Positions 14,826 to 20,910 of a stretch of 20,910 bases of DNA are shown here, in pieces (within the stretch, counting starts at the first letter, position 1; each line of letters opens with the position of its first letter). The stretch is from positions 1-20,910 of the forward strand of contig JADHLM010000010.1 of assembly GCA_016780665.1 (NCBI GenBank). Direction: 5' to 3'. Origin of the DNA: Hyphomicrobiales bacterium (lineage in GTDB: Bacteria > Pseudomonadota > Alphaproteobacteria > Rhizobiales > TMED25). The notes under the pieces were generated by a model. That model saw only the letters and a list, made by a program, of their open reading frames with translations. It was not told the origin of the DNA and did no database searches. Made by a program: the position numbers and the translations under genes.

Positions 14826-15842
14826 TTAACCTATTAATTTTTTATTTATTAGAAGTTCTGCAATTTGAACAGCATTTAAAGCAGCTCCTTTACGAAGGTT
14901 ATCTGATACAACCCACATACTTAATCCATTTTTGACAGTTGAATCAACTCGAACCCTACTTACGAATGTTGCATAATCTCCGATGCATTCCAAGGGAGTA
15001 ATATATTTTTCATCTTCAGGATCATCCACAACCATGACACCAGGAGCTTTTCTAAGAATTGATCTAGCTTTTTCAGGACTTATAGATTTTTCAAACTCAA
15101 TATTGACAGCCTCCGAATGACCAACAAAAACTGGCACTCTTACACAAGTAGCTGTTAATTTAATACTTTTATCTACTATTTTTTTTGTCTCTGATAACAT
15201 CTTCCATTCTTCTTTTGTGTAACCATCATCCATAAATACATCAATATGCGGTATTACATTAAAAGCTATTTGACGTGTAAAATTTTCGGGCTCTGGCGCC
15301 TGATTAACAAAGATACCCTTAGTCTGATTGAATAATTCCTCCATCGCTGCATTTCCAGCTCCTGAGACAGATTGATAAGTGGATACAACCACGCGAGTTA
15401 TTTTTGCAATATCGTGGAGTGGTTTTAAAACAACCACAAGTTGTGCAGTTGAACAATTTGGATTAGCTATGATCCCTCTTTTTTTAAAATCTTTAATTGC
15501 ATCTGGATTAACCTCTGGGACAATCAGTGGTACATCATCATGATACCTCCAGAATGATGAGTTATCTATGACTACTGTGCCAGACTTGGCAGCAATTGGT
15601 CCGTATTTTTCTGATATTTTTGATCCTGCTGAAAAAAGCGCAATATCTGTTCCACTAAAATTATATGTCTCTAAATCTTTCACTTTAAGAAGTTTGTCCC
15701 CATAGGTAAGCTCTCGGCCAATAGATTTTCTTGATGCAAGTGCAACTACTTCTTCACAAGGAAACATCCTCTCATCAAGAATATTCAGGATCTCTCTACC
15801 AACGTTTCCAGTTGCACCAACGACTGCTATTTTTAAACCCAT
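14826..15842 (-). CDS. asd: Aspartate-semialdehyde dehydrogenase
   Basis: A 338-residue protein with NADP-binding GATGNVGREIL at residues 9-19. The nucleophile is C130 in ANPNCSTAQLVV. SVSGAGNAAMEEL (159-171) belongs to the dimerisation and substrate region. R235 and H242 in CVRVPVFVGHSEAV are the substrate arginine and the acid/base histidine. VIDNSSFWRYHDDVPLIVPE is the phosphate-binding segment. It belongs to the shorter ASADH branch rather than the E. coli type. It reduces aspartyl phosphate to aspartate semialdehyde, the branch point to lysine/diaminopimelate, threonine and methionine. It starts 10 bases after leuB, in keeping with the leuCDB-asd cluster seen in many alphaproteobacteria, and ends 78 bases before sdhC. 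Confidence 0.96.
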   Translation of the reverse strand: MGLKIAVVGATGNVGREILNILDERMFPCEEVVALASRKSIGRELTYGDKLLKVKDLETYNFSGTDIALFSAGSKISEKYGPIAAKSGTVVIDNSSFWRYHDDVPLIVPEVNPDAIKDFKKRGIIANPNCSTAQLVVVLKPLHDIAKITRVVVSTYQSVSGAGNAAMEELFNQTKGIFVNQAPEPENFTRQIAFNVIPHIDVFMDDGYTKEEWKMLSETKKIVDKSIKLTATCVRVPVFVGHSEAVNIEFEKSISPEKARSILRKAPGVMVVDDPEDEKYITPLECIGDYATFVSRVRVDSTVKNGLSMWVVSDNLRKGAALNAVQIAELLINKKLIG

Positions 15843-15852
15843 ATTAATTAAC

Positions 15853-16962
15853 TCAGCTTCTTGAATTCATTTCAGATATGATTACATCAGTAATCTGTTG
15901 TGTTCCAACTTTTTTCATACCATCCTGCATGATATCTGGTGTCCTAATACCAGTATCAAGTGCTGCAGATATTGAGTCCTCTATTAACTTTGCTTCTTCA
16001 GTTAAATTAAATGAATATCTTAGTGCCATAGCAAATGATGCAATTTCGGCAATAGGGTTTGCAATACCTTGCCCCGCTATATCAGGGGCTGATCCGTGAA
16101 CTGGTTCATACATTGCATTCCTTTTTCCTGTTGTTTCATTAACAGCACCGAGTGATGCAGATGGAAGCATCCCCATTGATCCAGTAAGCATGGCTGCCTC
16201 ATCAGACAAAATATCACCAAAAAGATTATCTGCCACGATAAGATCAAATTGTTTTGGTTTTCGTACAAGTTGCATGGCGCATGCATCAGCTAAAATATGT
16301 TCTAATTGCATGTCTGGGTATTCATTTTTATGCACCTCAGATACAACCTTGTTCCAAAATACACCTGAGATCATTACATTTCTTTTCTCTGTTGATGTAA
16401 CTTTACCTTTTCTTGTTTTGGCAAGTTCAAAAGCTACACGTGCAATCCTTTGCACTTCACTTGTTGTATAGATTTGTGTATCTACTGCTTTTTGTTGTCC
16501 ATCTGGTAAATCTGTAATTTCTTTTGGTTCACCAAAATAAACACCACCTGTTAGTTCTCTTAGGATTAATATATCCAAACCCTCAACCAACTCTCTTTTT
16601 AAACTTGATGCATCAGCAAGGGCTTTGTAGCAAATCGCTGGTCGCAGATTCGCAAATAGGTCTAAATCTTTTCTTAACCTCAACAAACCTGCTTCAGGTC
16701 TTACTTCAAATGGTACATTATCCCATTTTGGTCCACCAACTGCTCCAAAAATAATAGCATCAGATTTATGTGCAAGATCCATAGCAGTATCAGAGATAGC
16801 TGCTCCATGGGCATCATATGCTGATCCACCAACTAAATCTTTTTCTATCTCAAATTTAGAGTCCGTATTTTTATTGAACCAATCTATGACTCTCTCCACC
16901 TCATTGACAACTTCTGGCCCAATGCCATCACCTGGTAACATTAATAAATTATATGAACTCAT
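15853..16962 (-). CDS. leuB: 3-isopropylmalate dehydrogenase
   Basis: A 369-residue beta-decarboxylating dehydrogenase. Visible are LPGDGIGPEVV near the start and R97 and R107 of the substrate site (RLRKDLDLFANLRP). R135 and Y142 lie in RELTGGVYFGEP, followed by K205. The metal ligands are D226, D250 and D254 (DNLFGDILSDEA). EPVHGSAPDIAGQGIANP is the NAD site. The ELTGGVYFGE loop marks it as the leucine enzyme, not isocitrate dehydrogenase. It oxidatively decarboxylates 3-isopropylmalate to 2-oxoisocaproate. A strong GAGG stands 5 bases before the ATG. It lies 41 bases after leuD and 10 bases before asd. Confidence 0.97.
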   Translation of the reverse strand: MSSYNLLMLPGDGIGPEVVNEVERVIDWFNKNTDSKFEIEKDLVGGSAYDAHGAAISDTAMDLAHKSDAIIFGAVGGPKWDNVPFEVRPEAGLLRLRKDLDLFANLRPAICYKALADASSLKRELVEGLDILILRELTGGVYFGEPKEITDLPDGQQKAVDTQIYTTSEVQRIARVAFELAKTRKGKVTSTEKRNVMISGVFWNKVVSEVHKNEYPDMQLEHILADACAMQLVRKPKQFDLIVADNLFGDILSDEAAMLTGSMGMLPSASLGAVNETTGKRNAMYEPVHGSAPDIAGQGIANPIAEIASFAMALRYSFNLTEEAKLIEDSISAALDTGIRTPDIMQDGMKKVGTQQITDVIISEMNSRS

Positions 16963-17003
16963 ATTATCCTCTTAATTATTTAGATTTATTTTAGCTTTAT
17001 TAT

Positions 17004-17609
17004 CTACAGCCAAGGCCTTTGACTTTTGACATCATCTTCAAAACTCTTAATATCTGCATTTTTTTCTAATGTAAGAGCAATATCATCAAGGCCATTCAAG
17101 AGACAATGTTTTAAAAACTTATCAATTTTAAAATTGATAACATTACCGTCTGATGTTGAGATTTCCTGACTTTCAAGGTCCACCGTTAGAGTCGCATTTG
17201 AACCTCTTTCAGTTTCTTCCATCAATAGACTAACTTCTTTTTCATCAAGAACGATCGGAAGCATTCCATTCTTAAAACAGTTATTGTAAAATATATCTGC
17301 AAAAGATGTTGAGATGACAACCTTTATCCCGTAATCAAGTAAAGCCCATGGCGCATGTTCCCTACTTGATCCACAGCCAAAATTATCTCCAGCAACTAAT
17401 ATTTTTGCATTCCTATATTGTGTTTTATTGAGAACAAAGTCCTTATTCTCTGATCCATCATCATTATAACGAAGCTCGGAAAAAAGACCTTTACCAAGCC
17501 CTGTTCGTTGGATTGTCTTTAAATATTGTTTAGGAATTATCTTATCCGTATCAATATTTATATCAGGTAATGGCGCAGCAACTGCCGTCAAATTTTTGAA
17601 TTTTTCCAT
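17004..17609 (-). CDS. leuD: 3-isopropylmalate dehydratase small subunit
   Basis: A 201-residue swivelling-domain subunit. DTDKIIPKQYLKT at 20-32 and GDNFGCGSSREHAPWALLDY at 74-93 hold the substrate-binding serines and arginine. STSFADIFYNNCFKNGMLPI follows. The length suits the bacterial LeuD of the LeuCD heterodimer rather than the short archaeal type. It binds the substrate carboxylates while LeuC supplies the iron-sulfur cluster, converting 2- to 3-isopropylmalate. It starts 9 bases after leuC with AGGA upstream, so the subunits are made together. The C-terminal third (after about 150) is less conserved but complete. Confidence 0.97.
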   Translation of the reverse strand: MEKFKNLTAVAAPLPDINIDTDKIIPKQYLKTIQRTGLGKGLFSELRYNDDGSENKDFVLNKTQYRNAKILVAGDNFGCGSSREHAPWALLDYGIKVVISTSFADIFYNNCFKNGMLPIVLDEKEVSLLMEETERGSNATLTVDLESQEISTSDGNVINFKIDKFLKHCLLNGLDDIALTLEKNADIKSFEDDVKSQRPWL

Positions 17610-17618
17610 CTTAATTTC

Positions 17619-19028
17619 CTATTTTGTAAATTCTCTAACGTCAACAAAATGACCAGCTATAGCAGCTGCGGCAGCCATTGCTGGTGAGACGAGGTGTGTT
17701 CTTCCTCTAAATCCCTGTCTTCCTTCAAAATTTCTGTTTGAAGTAGAGGCACATCTTTGTCCAGGTAATAATTTATCAGGGTTCATTGCTAGGCACATAG
17801 AACAACCAGGCTCTCTCCACTCAAAACCTGCTGCCATAAATATTTTATCTAATCCTTCGCTGATAGCCTGCTCTTTAACTAGACCTGATCCAGGGACAAT
17901 CATAGCGTTTAAATTTTCATTTACGTGATGTCCTTCAACAACCTTTGCAACTTCTCTCAAGTCCTCAATACGTCCATTTGTACATGATCCAATAAATACT
18001 ACATCCAGTTTAATATCTTTTATTTTTGTGCCTGGAACGAGATCCATATATTTAAGGGCGCTTTTCTTAGTTTCTTTTCTACTTTCATCATCAATAAGAT
18101 CAGGATTGGGTACTTCACCATTAATTGAAACAACATCTTCCGGACTTGTTCCCCAAGTAACAACTGGAGGTAGCTTGGCTGCATCTAGATATACTTCTCT
18201 ATCAAAATATGCATCTTGATCTGAATTTAGAGCATTCCAATATTCAACAGCACGCTCAAATTCTTCACCCATTGGTGCTCTTGGTCTGTCTTTGATATAT
18301 GCGAAGGTCTTTTCATCAGGTCCGATTAGTCCAGCTCGTGCCCCTCCTTCAATTGACATATTGCAAACTGTCATTCTTCCTTCCACAGATAAATCAGAAA
18401 TAGCTTTTCCAGTATATTCAATGACTGATCCTGTGCCGCCTCCAGCTCCGATTTCACCTATTATTGATAAAATTATGTCTTTGGCAGTTACACCTTTTGG
18501 TGCTGTGCCACCAACGTTAACTTTAAAATTCTTAGCTTTTCTTTGTATAAGAGTTTGTGTGGCAAGAATATGTTCCACTTCTGATGTACCAATACCCATT
18601 GCCAAAGCGCCAAACGCACCATGAGTTGATGTATGACTATCCCCACACATAATTGTTGTTCCAGGAAGAGTAAAGCCTTGTTCAGGACCCACAACATGAA
18701 CAATCCCTTGGCGGAGATCTAATTCGTTGAAATACTCTATACCAAATTCACTACAATTTTTTTCTAGTGTTTCAACTTGAATACGTGATTCTTCATCCGA
18801 AATGCCATTTTTTCTATCCGTTGTTGGTACATTATGATCCACCACTGCAAGTGTTTTTTCAGGACAACGAACTTTTCTATTTGTCATCCTCAAGCCCTCA
18901 AAAGCTTGAGGTGAAGTCACTTCATGCACTAAATGTCTATCAATATATATAAGTGATGTACCATCATCATTAGTATTTATTAGATGATCATCCCAGATTT
19001 TATCATAAATAGTTTTTGATCTACTCAT
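17619..19028 (-). CDS. leuC: 3-isopropylmalate dehydratase large subunit
   Basis: A 469-residue aconitase-superfamily protein. Counted from this ATG, the 4Fe-4S ligands are C349 (FIGSCTNGR), C409 and C412 (EPGCSMCLAMNPD). The substrate-site region is MCGDSHTSTHGAFGALAMG. YDKIWDDHLI is the standard N-terminus. Two in-frame ATGs exist, at 19034 and 19028. The only ribosome site, AGGG at 19039-19036, is 1 base from the first but 7 bases from the second. I therefore chose 19028, which also fits the family start. It forms the isomerase with LeuD in leucine synthesis. It lies after an M42 peptidase gene with a 73-base gap. No transcription attenuator with leucine codons is visible in that gap. Confidence 0.97.
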   Translation of the reverse strand: MSRSKTIYDKIWDDHLINTNDDGTSLIYIDRHLVHEVTSPQAFEGLRMTNRKVRCPEKTLAVVDHNVPTTDRKNGISDEESRIQVETLEKNCSEFGIEYFNELDLRQGIVHVVGPEQGFTLPGTTIMCGDSHTSTHGAFGALAMGIGTSEVEHILATQTLIQRKAKNFKVNVGGTAPKGVTAKDIILSIIGEIGAGGGTGSVIEYTGKAISDLSVEGRMTVCNMSIEGGARAGLIGPDEKTFAYIKDRPRAPMGEEFERAVEYWNALNSDQDAYFDREVYLDAAKLPPVVTWGTSPEDVVSINGEVPNPDLIDDESRKETKKSALKYMDLVPGTKIKDIKLDVVFIGSCTNGRIEDLREVAKVVEGHHVNENLNAMIVPGSGLVKEQAISEGLDKIFMAAGFEWREPGCSMCLAMNPDKLLPGQRCASTSNRNFEGRQGFRGRTHLVSPAMAAAAAIAGHFVDVREFTK

Positions 19029-19101
19029 TTTCATACCCTAATATTTAAATTAAATTATTAATTCATTCTATATTGTACACTCATTGTTAAAAAATCCCGT
19101 C

Positions 19102-20136
19102 TCAATCTTCAAGGAATTTTTTAAGAATTTTGAGTGCATTCTCTAAATCACTTTTATCAACCATTTCAGTAACAGTATGGATATATCTTGTTCCAACAAC
19201 AATTGCTATTGCTTTAGCTCCAGATCCAGCTTGCTGACCTGCAGCACCATCCTGTCCTCCACGACTAAGAATTGTGCGTTGATATGGTATTTTATTTTTT
19301 TCGGCTAATTTTGCAAATTTCGAAACAAGCTCATGATCTGAAATAAATGATGAGTCTTTTATATGCAAACCAAATCCTTTACCATGTGTTGTTATCCAAT
19401 CTTGTTCGGGTACTCCGGGTGTATCACAGGCCAAAGTTGTATCAATTCCAATAGCTATATCAGGTTCAACATCAAATGAAGCAGTTTTTGCGCCTCTCAA
19501 ACCAACTTCTTCTTGAGAGGTAAAAACAATAATTAAATCATTATCCAACTCGATCTTGTTTTCAGAGACATATCTGGCAATTTCCATTCCAAGCCAACAT
19601 GCAATCCTATTATCCAATGCTTTTGATACAATCTTCTTTGGTAGTTCCAGGAATGGTTCGTCCATAACCACATAATCACCAATCTGTATTTTATCGTTTG
19701 CTTTTTCACCCAAACCTGTATCGATAAAAAACTCATTTGGTTCTGGAATCTTTTTTCTATCCATTGCGCTTTGTGTGTGAACTGGCTTACCTTGTGGATT
19801 CATCACAGCCTTCAAGTCTTCTTTCTCGGTGCACACTAGTACTCTTCTTGAGAATAAATTTCTAGGATCAAAGCCCCCTACTGGATCAACAAAAACGTAC
19901 CCTTTTGGATTGATATAACTGACAAGAAAACCAATTTCATCCATGTGACATAATAGAAGAATTTTTTTCTTTTTTTTGTTTTTTGAAAATTTTTTACAGA
20001 TCAGGGAACCAAGGGCGTCCACTTTAATCTCATCAAAGTAACCCTTAACATTATTATGAATAAAATCTCTTATGCGCTGCTCACGACCTGCAACAGATGG
20101 TGTTTCACATAATTTTTTAAGAAGTTCATAGTTCAT
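19102..20136 (-). CDS. M42-family metallo-aminopeptidase
   Basis: A 344-residue dinuclear metallopeptidase of the M42 (glutamyl aminopeptidase/PepA/FrvX/TET) family. The metal ligands and catalytic residues are all visible: H64 and D66 in LLCHMDEIGF, D175 in ALDNRIAC, E209 (catalytic base) and E210 in TSQEEVGLRG, D232 in IGIDTTLACD, and H320 in TRYIHTVTEM. The inserted dimerisation domain lies at about 72-160. These enzymes form large tetrahedral 12-mers and trim N-terminal residues from peptides in the cytoplasm. Substrate preference cannot be read here. The lysine run KNKKKKK at 53-59 sits in a loop before the first metal ligand. It is placed between rplS (38 bases upstream) and leuC, on the same strand. 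Confidence 0.93.
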   Translation of the reverse strand: MNYELLKKLCETPSVAGREQRIRDFIHNNVKGYFDEIKVDALGSLICKKFSKNKKKKKILLLCHMDEIGFLVSYINPKGYVFVDPVGGFDPRNLFSRRVLVCTEKEDLKAVMNPQGKPVHTQSAMDRKKIPEPNEFFIDTGLGEKANDKIQIGDYVVMDEPFLELPKKIVSKALDNRIACWLGMEIARYVSENKIELDNDLIIVFTSQEEVGLRGAKTASFDVEPDIAIGIDTTLACDTPGVPEQDWITTHGKGFGLHIKDSSFISDHELVSKFAKLAEKNKIPYQRTILSRGGQDGAAGQQAGSGAKAIAIVVGTRYIHTVTEMVDKSDLENALKILKKFLED

Positions 20137-20174
20137 AGAAAACCATCCTTTACCAGAATTAATTAGGAATAGTT

Positions 20175-20594
20175 CTACTCACTATCAGAAGTAGTTTCTT
20201 GAGGTGTGCTTGCTTCCTTAGCTTTTGAACGATTTGTATCTATTTTTTCGGCAATACGAGCTGATTTACCTCTTCTGCTCCTTAAATAGTAAAGTTTTGC
20301 TCTTCTTACTTTACCCTTTTTTACGATAGCAATAGACTCGATTGTTGGAGAGTATACAGGGAAAACTCTCTCTACACCTTCACCATATGATATTTTTCTT
20401 ACAGTGAAGCTTTCATTAATGCCAGCACCAGAACGACCAATCACTACGCCTTCATAGGCCTGAACTCTTTCACGAGTACCTTCACTAATTTTAACATTCA
20501 CACGAACTGTATCCCCAGGTGAAAACTCAGGTATAACTTTATTTTCTTTTAATTTGTCTAGTTGTTCTTTTTCTAGTTGTTGAATAATATTCAT
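20175..20594 (-). CDS. rplS: 50S ribosomal protein L19
   Basis: A 139-residue basic protein. FSPGDTVRVNVKISEGTRER, then VQAYEGVVIGRSGAGINESF, then GEGVERVFPVYSP are the L19 signatures. VRRAKLYYLRSRRGKSARI follows. A C-terminal extension of about 25 polar residues (after 115) goes beyond the E. coli length of about 115, as is common in alphaproteobacteria. L19 lies at the 30S-50S interface. A GAGAG stands about 9 bases before the ATG. It is the first gene of the long minus-strand run to sdhB. trmD, usually just upstream, is absent from the 316 bases that follow, so the ribosomal operon rpsP-rimM-trmD-rplS is broken here. Confidence 0.97.
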   Translation of the reverse strand: MNIIQQLEKEQLDKLKENKVIPEFSPGDTVRVNVKISEGTRERVQAYEGVVIGRSGAGINESFTVRKISYGEGVERVFPVYSPTIESIAIVKKGKVRRAKLYYLRSRRGKSARIAEKIDTNRSKAKEASTPQETTSDSE

Positions 20595-20638
20595 TTTCTT
20601 ACTCTCAGATTAGATATACCAAATTGTTTTATAATTAG

Positions 20639-20667
20639 ATTATATCCTAAATTTTGTCGACACTTAA
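20639..20667 (-). promoter_or_regulatory. Candidate rplS promoter
   Basis: A perfect TATAAT on the minus strand (20644-20639) has TTAAGT 17 bases upstream (20667-20662), a weak -35. The RNA start would be near 20632, leaving a leader of about 38 bases before the rplS ATG. A TTGACC at 20678-20673 is too far from this -10 to serve it. Because trmD is missing upstream, rplS must have its own promoter in this gap. Confidence 0.45.
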
Positions 20668-20683
20668 CTCATGGTCAAACTAA

Positions 20684-20721
20684 TTTTTCGTTACCGAAAA
20701 GCATAGAAATTTAGCTTATGC
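20684..20721. repeat. Two adjacent inverted repeats in the divergent rplS-amidase gap
   Basis: TTTTCG (20685-20690) and CGAAAA (20695-20700) form a perfect 6-bp stem with loop TTAC. It is directly followed by GCATA (20701-20705) and TATGC (20717-20721) around 11 bases. No U-tract follows on either strand, so these are not terminators. Lying between two divergent candidate promoters they could be operators; I see no match to a known regulator site. The rest of 20595-20792 holds only the promoters listed. Confidence 0.3.
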
Positions 20722-20731
20722 ATGAGATTAA

Positions 20732-20760
20732 TTGTGTTTATATATTTAAATGAGTAAAAT
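20732..20760 (+). promoter_or_regulatory. Candidate promoter of the amidase gene
   Basis: TTGTGT (20732-20737) is followed after 17 bases by TAAAAT (20755-20760). A second -10-like TATAAT occurs at 20764-20769 without a good -35. RNA would begin near 20767, leaving a short leader of about 26 bases before the ATG at 20793. No Shine-Dalgarno is visible before that ATG. Confidence 0.35.
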
Positions 20761-20792
20761 GTATATAATTTATTTAAAAAAAATGTACCTCA

Positions 20793-20910
20793 ATGCAAGA
20801 TAAAAGTTTTAAGGAAATAATATCCTCAATCAAAAAAAAATAGCTGTCACCCGTTGATCTTACCACTTATTATTTAGATAGAATTGGTAAGTTCAACCCC
20901 ACACTCAATG
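20793..20910 (+). pseudogene. Amidase-signature family protein, 5' end, with in-frame TAG (partial)
   Basis: From the ATG at 20793 the frame reads MQDKSFKEIISSIKKK, then TAG at 20841-20843. It continues in the same frame as LSPVDLTTYYLDRIGKFNPT to the right edge. The second block is the well-known start of amidase-signature (GatA-like) enzymes, in which a residue such as E, K or Q precedes LSPVEL and a helix ends DRI...NPxLN. The first block also fits, as the helix before that residue. The gene therefore looks like an amidase start cut by one stop codon. TAG is a normal stop elsewhere here (xerC, rpmF). Options are a true nonsense mutation, a sequencing or assembly error beside the nine-A run, or translation from a later start. 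The amidase body lies outside the window, so substrate is unknown. Confidence 0.6.

Noticed and set aside
16190..16471. 93-codon open frame antisense to leuB
   Set aside because: It is a shadow of the conserved leuB codons on the other strand, with no ribosome site of its own.
18292..18624. 110-codon open frame antisense to leuC
   Set aside because: The leuC frame in this region is fully conserved, including catalytic segments; the antisense frame is a by-product.
19082..19101. T-rich stretch after the M42 gene (minus strand) as a terminator
   Set aside because: There is a short U-rich run but no convincing stem before it.
1..20910. CRISPR array, toxin-antitoxin, defence island, prophage or insertion sequence
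   Set aside because: No regularly spaced repeats, transposase, nuclease or phage genes were seen; nearly every base belongs to housekeeping genes.

Overview
This is a compact, AT-rich stretch (by eye roughly one third G+C) of ordinary bacterial chromosome. Gene content points to an alphaproteobacterium with a streamlined genome, probably free-living and aquatic. The clues are the rplS / leuC-leuD-leuB / asd neighbourhood, sdhC-sdhD-sdhA-sdhB, an AFG1/ZapE ATPase beside mdh-sucC-sucD, ispA divergent from rpmF, and very short or negative intergenic distances. TAG, TGA and TAA all serve as ordinary stops. I cannot name the order or family from this sequence alone.

Layout. Positions 1-1328 (+) hold the 3' end of a TalC-type transaldolase and a XerC-type tyrosine recombinase. 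Positions 1335-5508 (-) are a run transcribed zapE-mdh-sucC-sucD. Positions 5594-5932 hold a small unknown one-helix membrane protein with its own strong ribosome site, a likely promoter and the only clear intrinsic terminator in the window. A gamma-class carbonic anhydrase-like protein (-) follows. Positions 6682-10198 (+) hold a DUF6580-type membrane protein and a tight ispG-panB-panC cluster. ispA (-) overlaps panC tail to tail, and rpmF (+) diverges from ispA. From 20594 down to 11385 lies one long minus-strand run: rplS, an M42 aminopeptidase, leuC, leuD, leuB, asd, sdhC, sdhD, sdhA, sdhB. The last 316 bases carry the divergent rplS promoter region and the start of an amidase gene on the plus strand, with an in-frame TAG at its 17th codon.

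How the genes work together. The window supplies three steps of the TCA cycle: succinyl-CoA ligase, succinate dehydrogenase (complex II) and malate dehydrogenase. It also holds the leucine-specific branch (isopropylmalate isomerase and dehydrogenase), the aspartate-semialdehyde entry to Lys/Thr/Met and diaminopimelate, two pantothenate (CoA) enzymes, and two isoprenoid enzymes (IspG making HMBPP, IspA making farnesyl diphosphate). Two ribosomal proteins (L19, L32) and a chromosome-dimer recombinase complete the housekeeping set.

I found no CRISPR array, transposon, prophage, rRNA, tRNA or defence system, and nothing I can defend as a new multi-gene system. The points most worth a second look are the interrupted amidase start at the right edge, the small solitary membrane protein at 5653-5871, and the unexplained leader before the DUF6580 gene.
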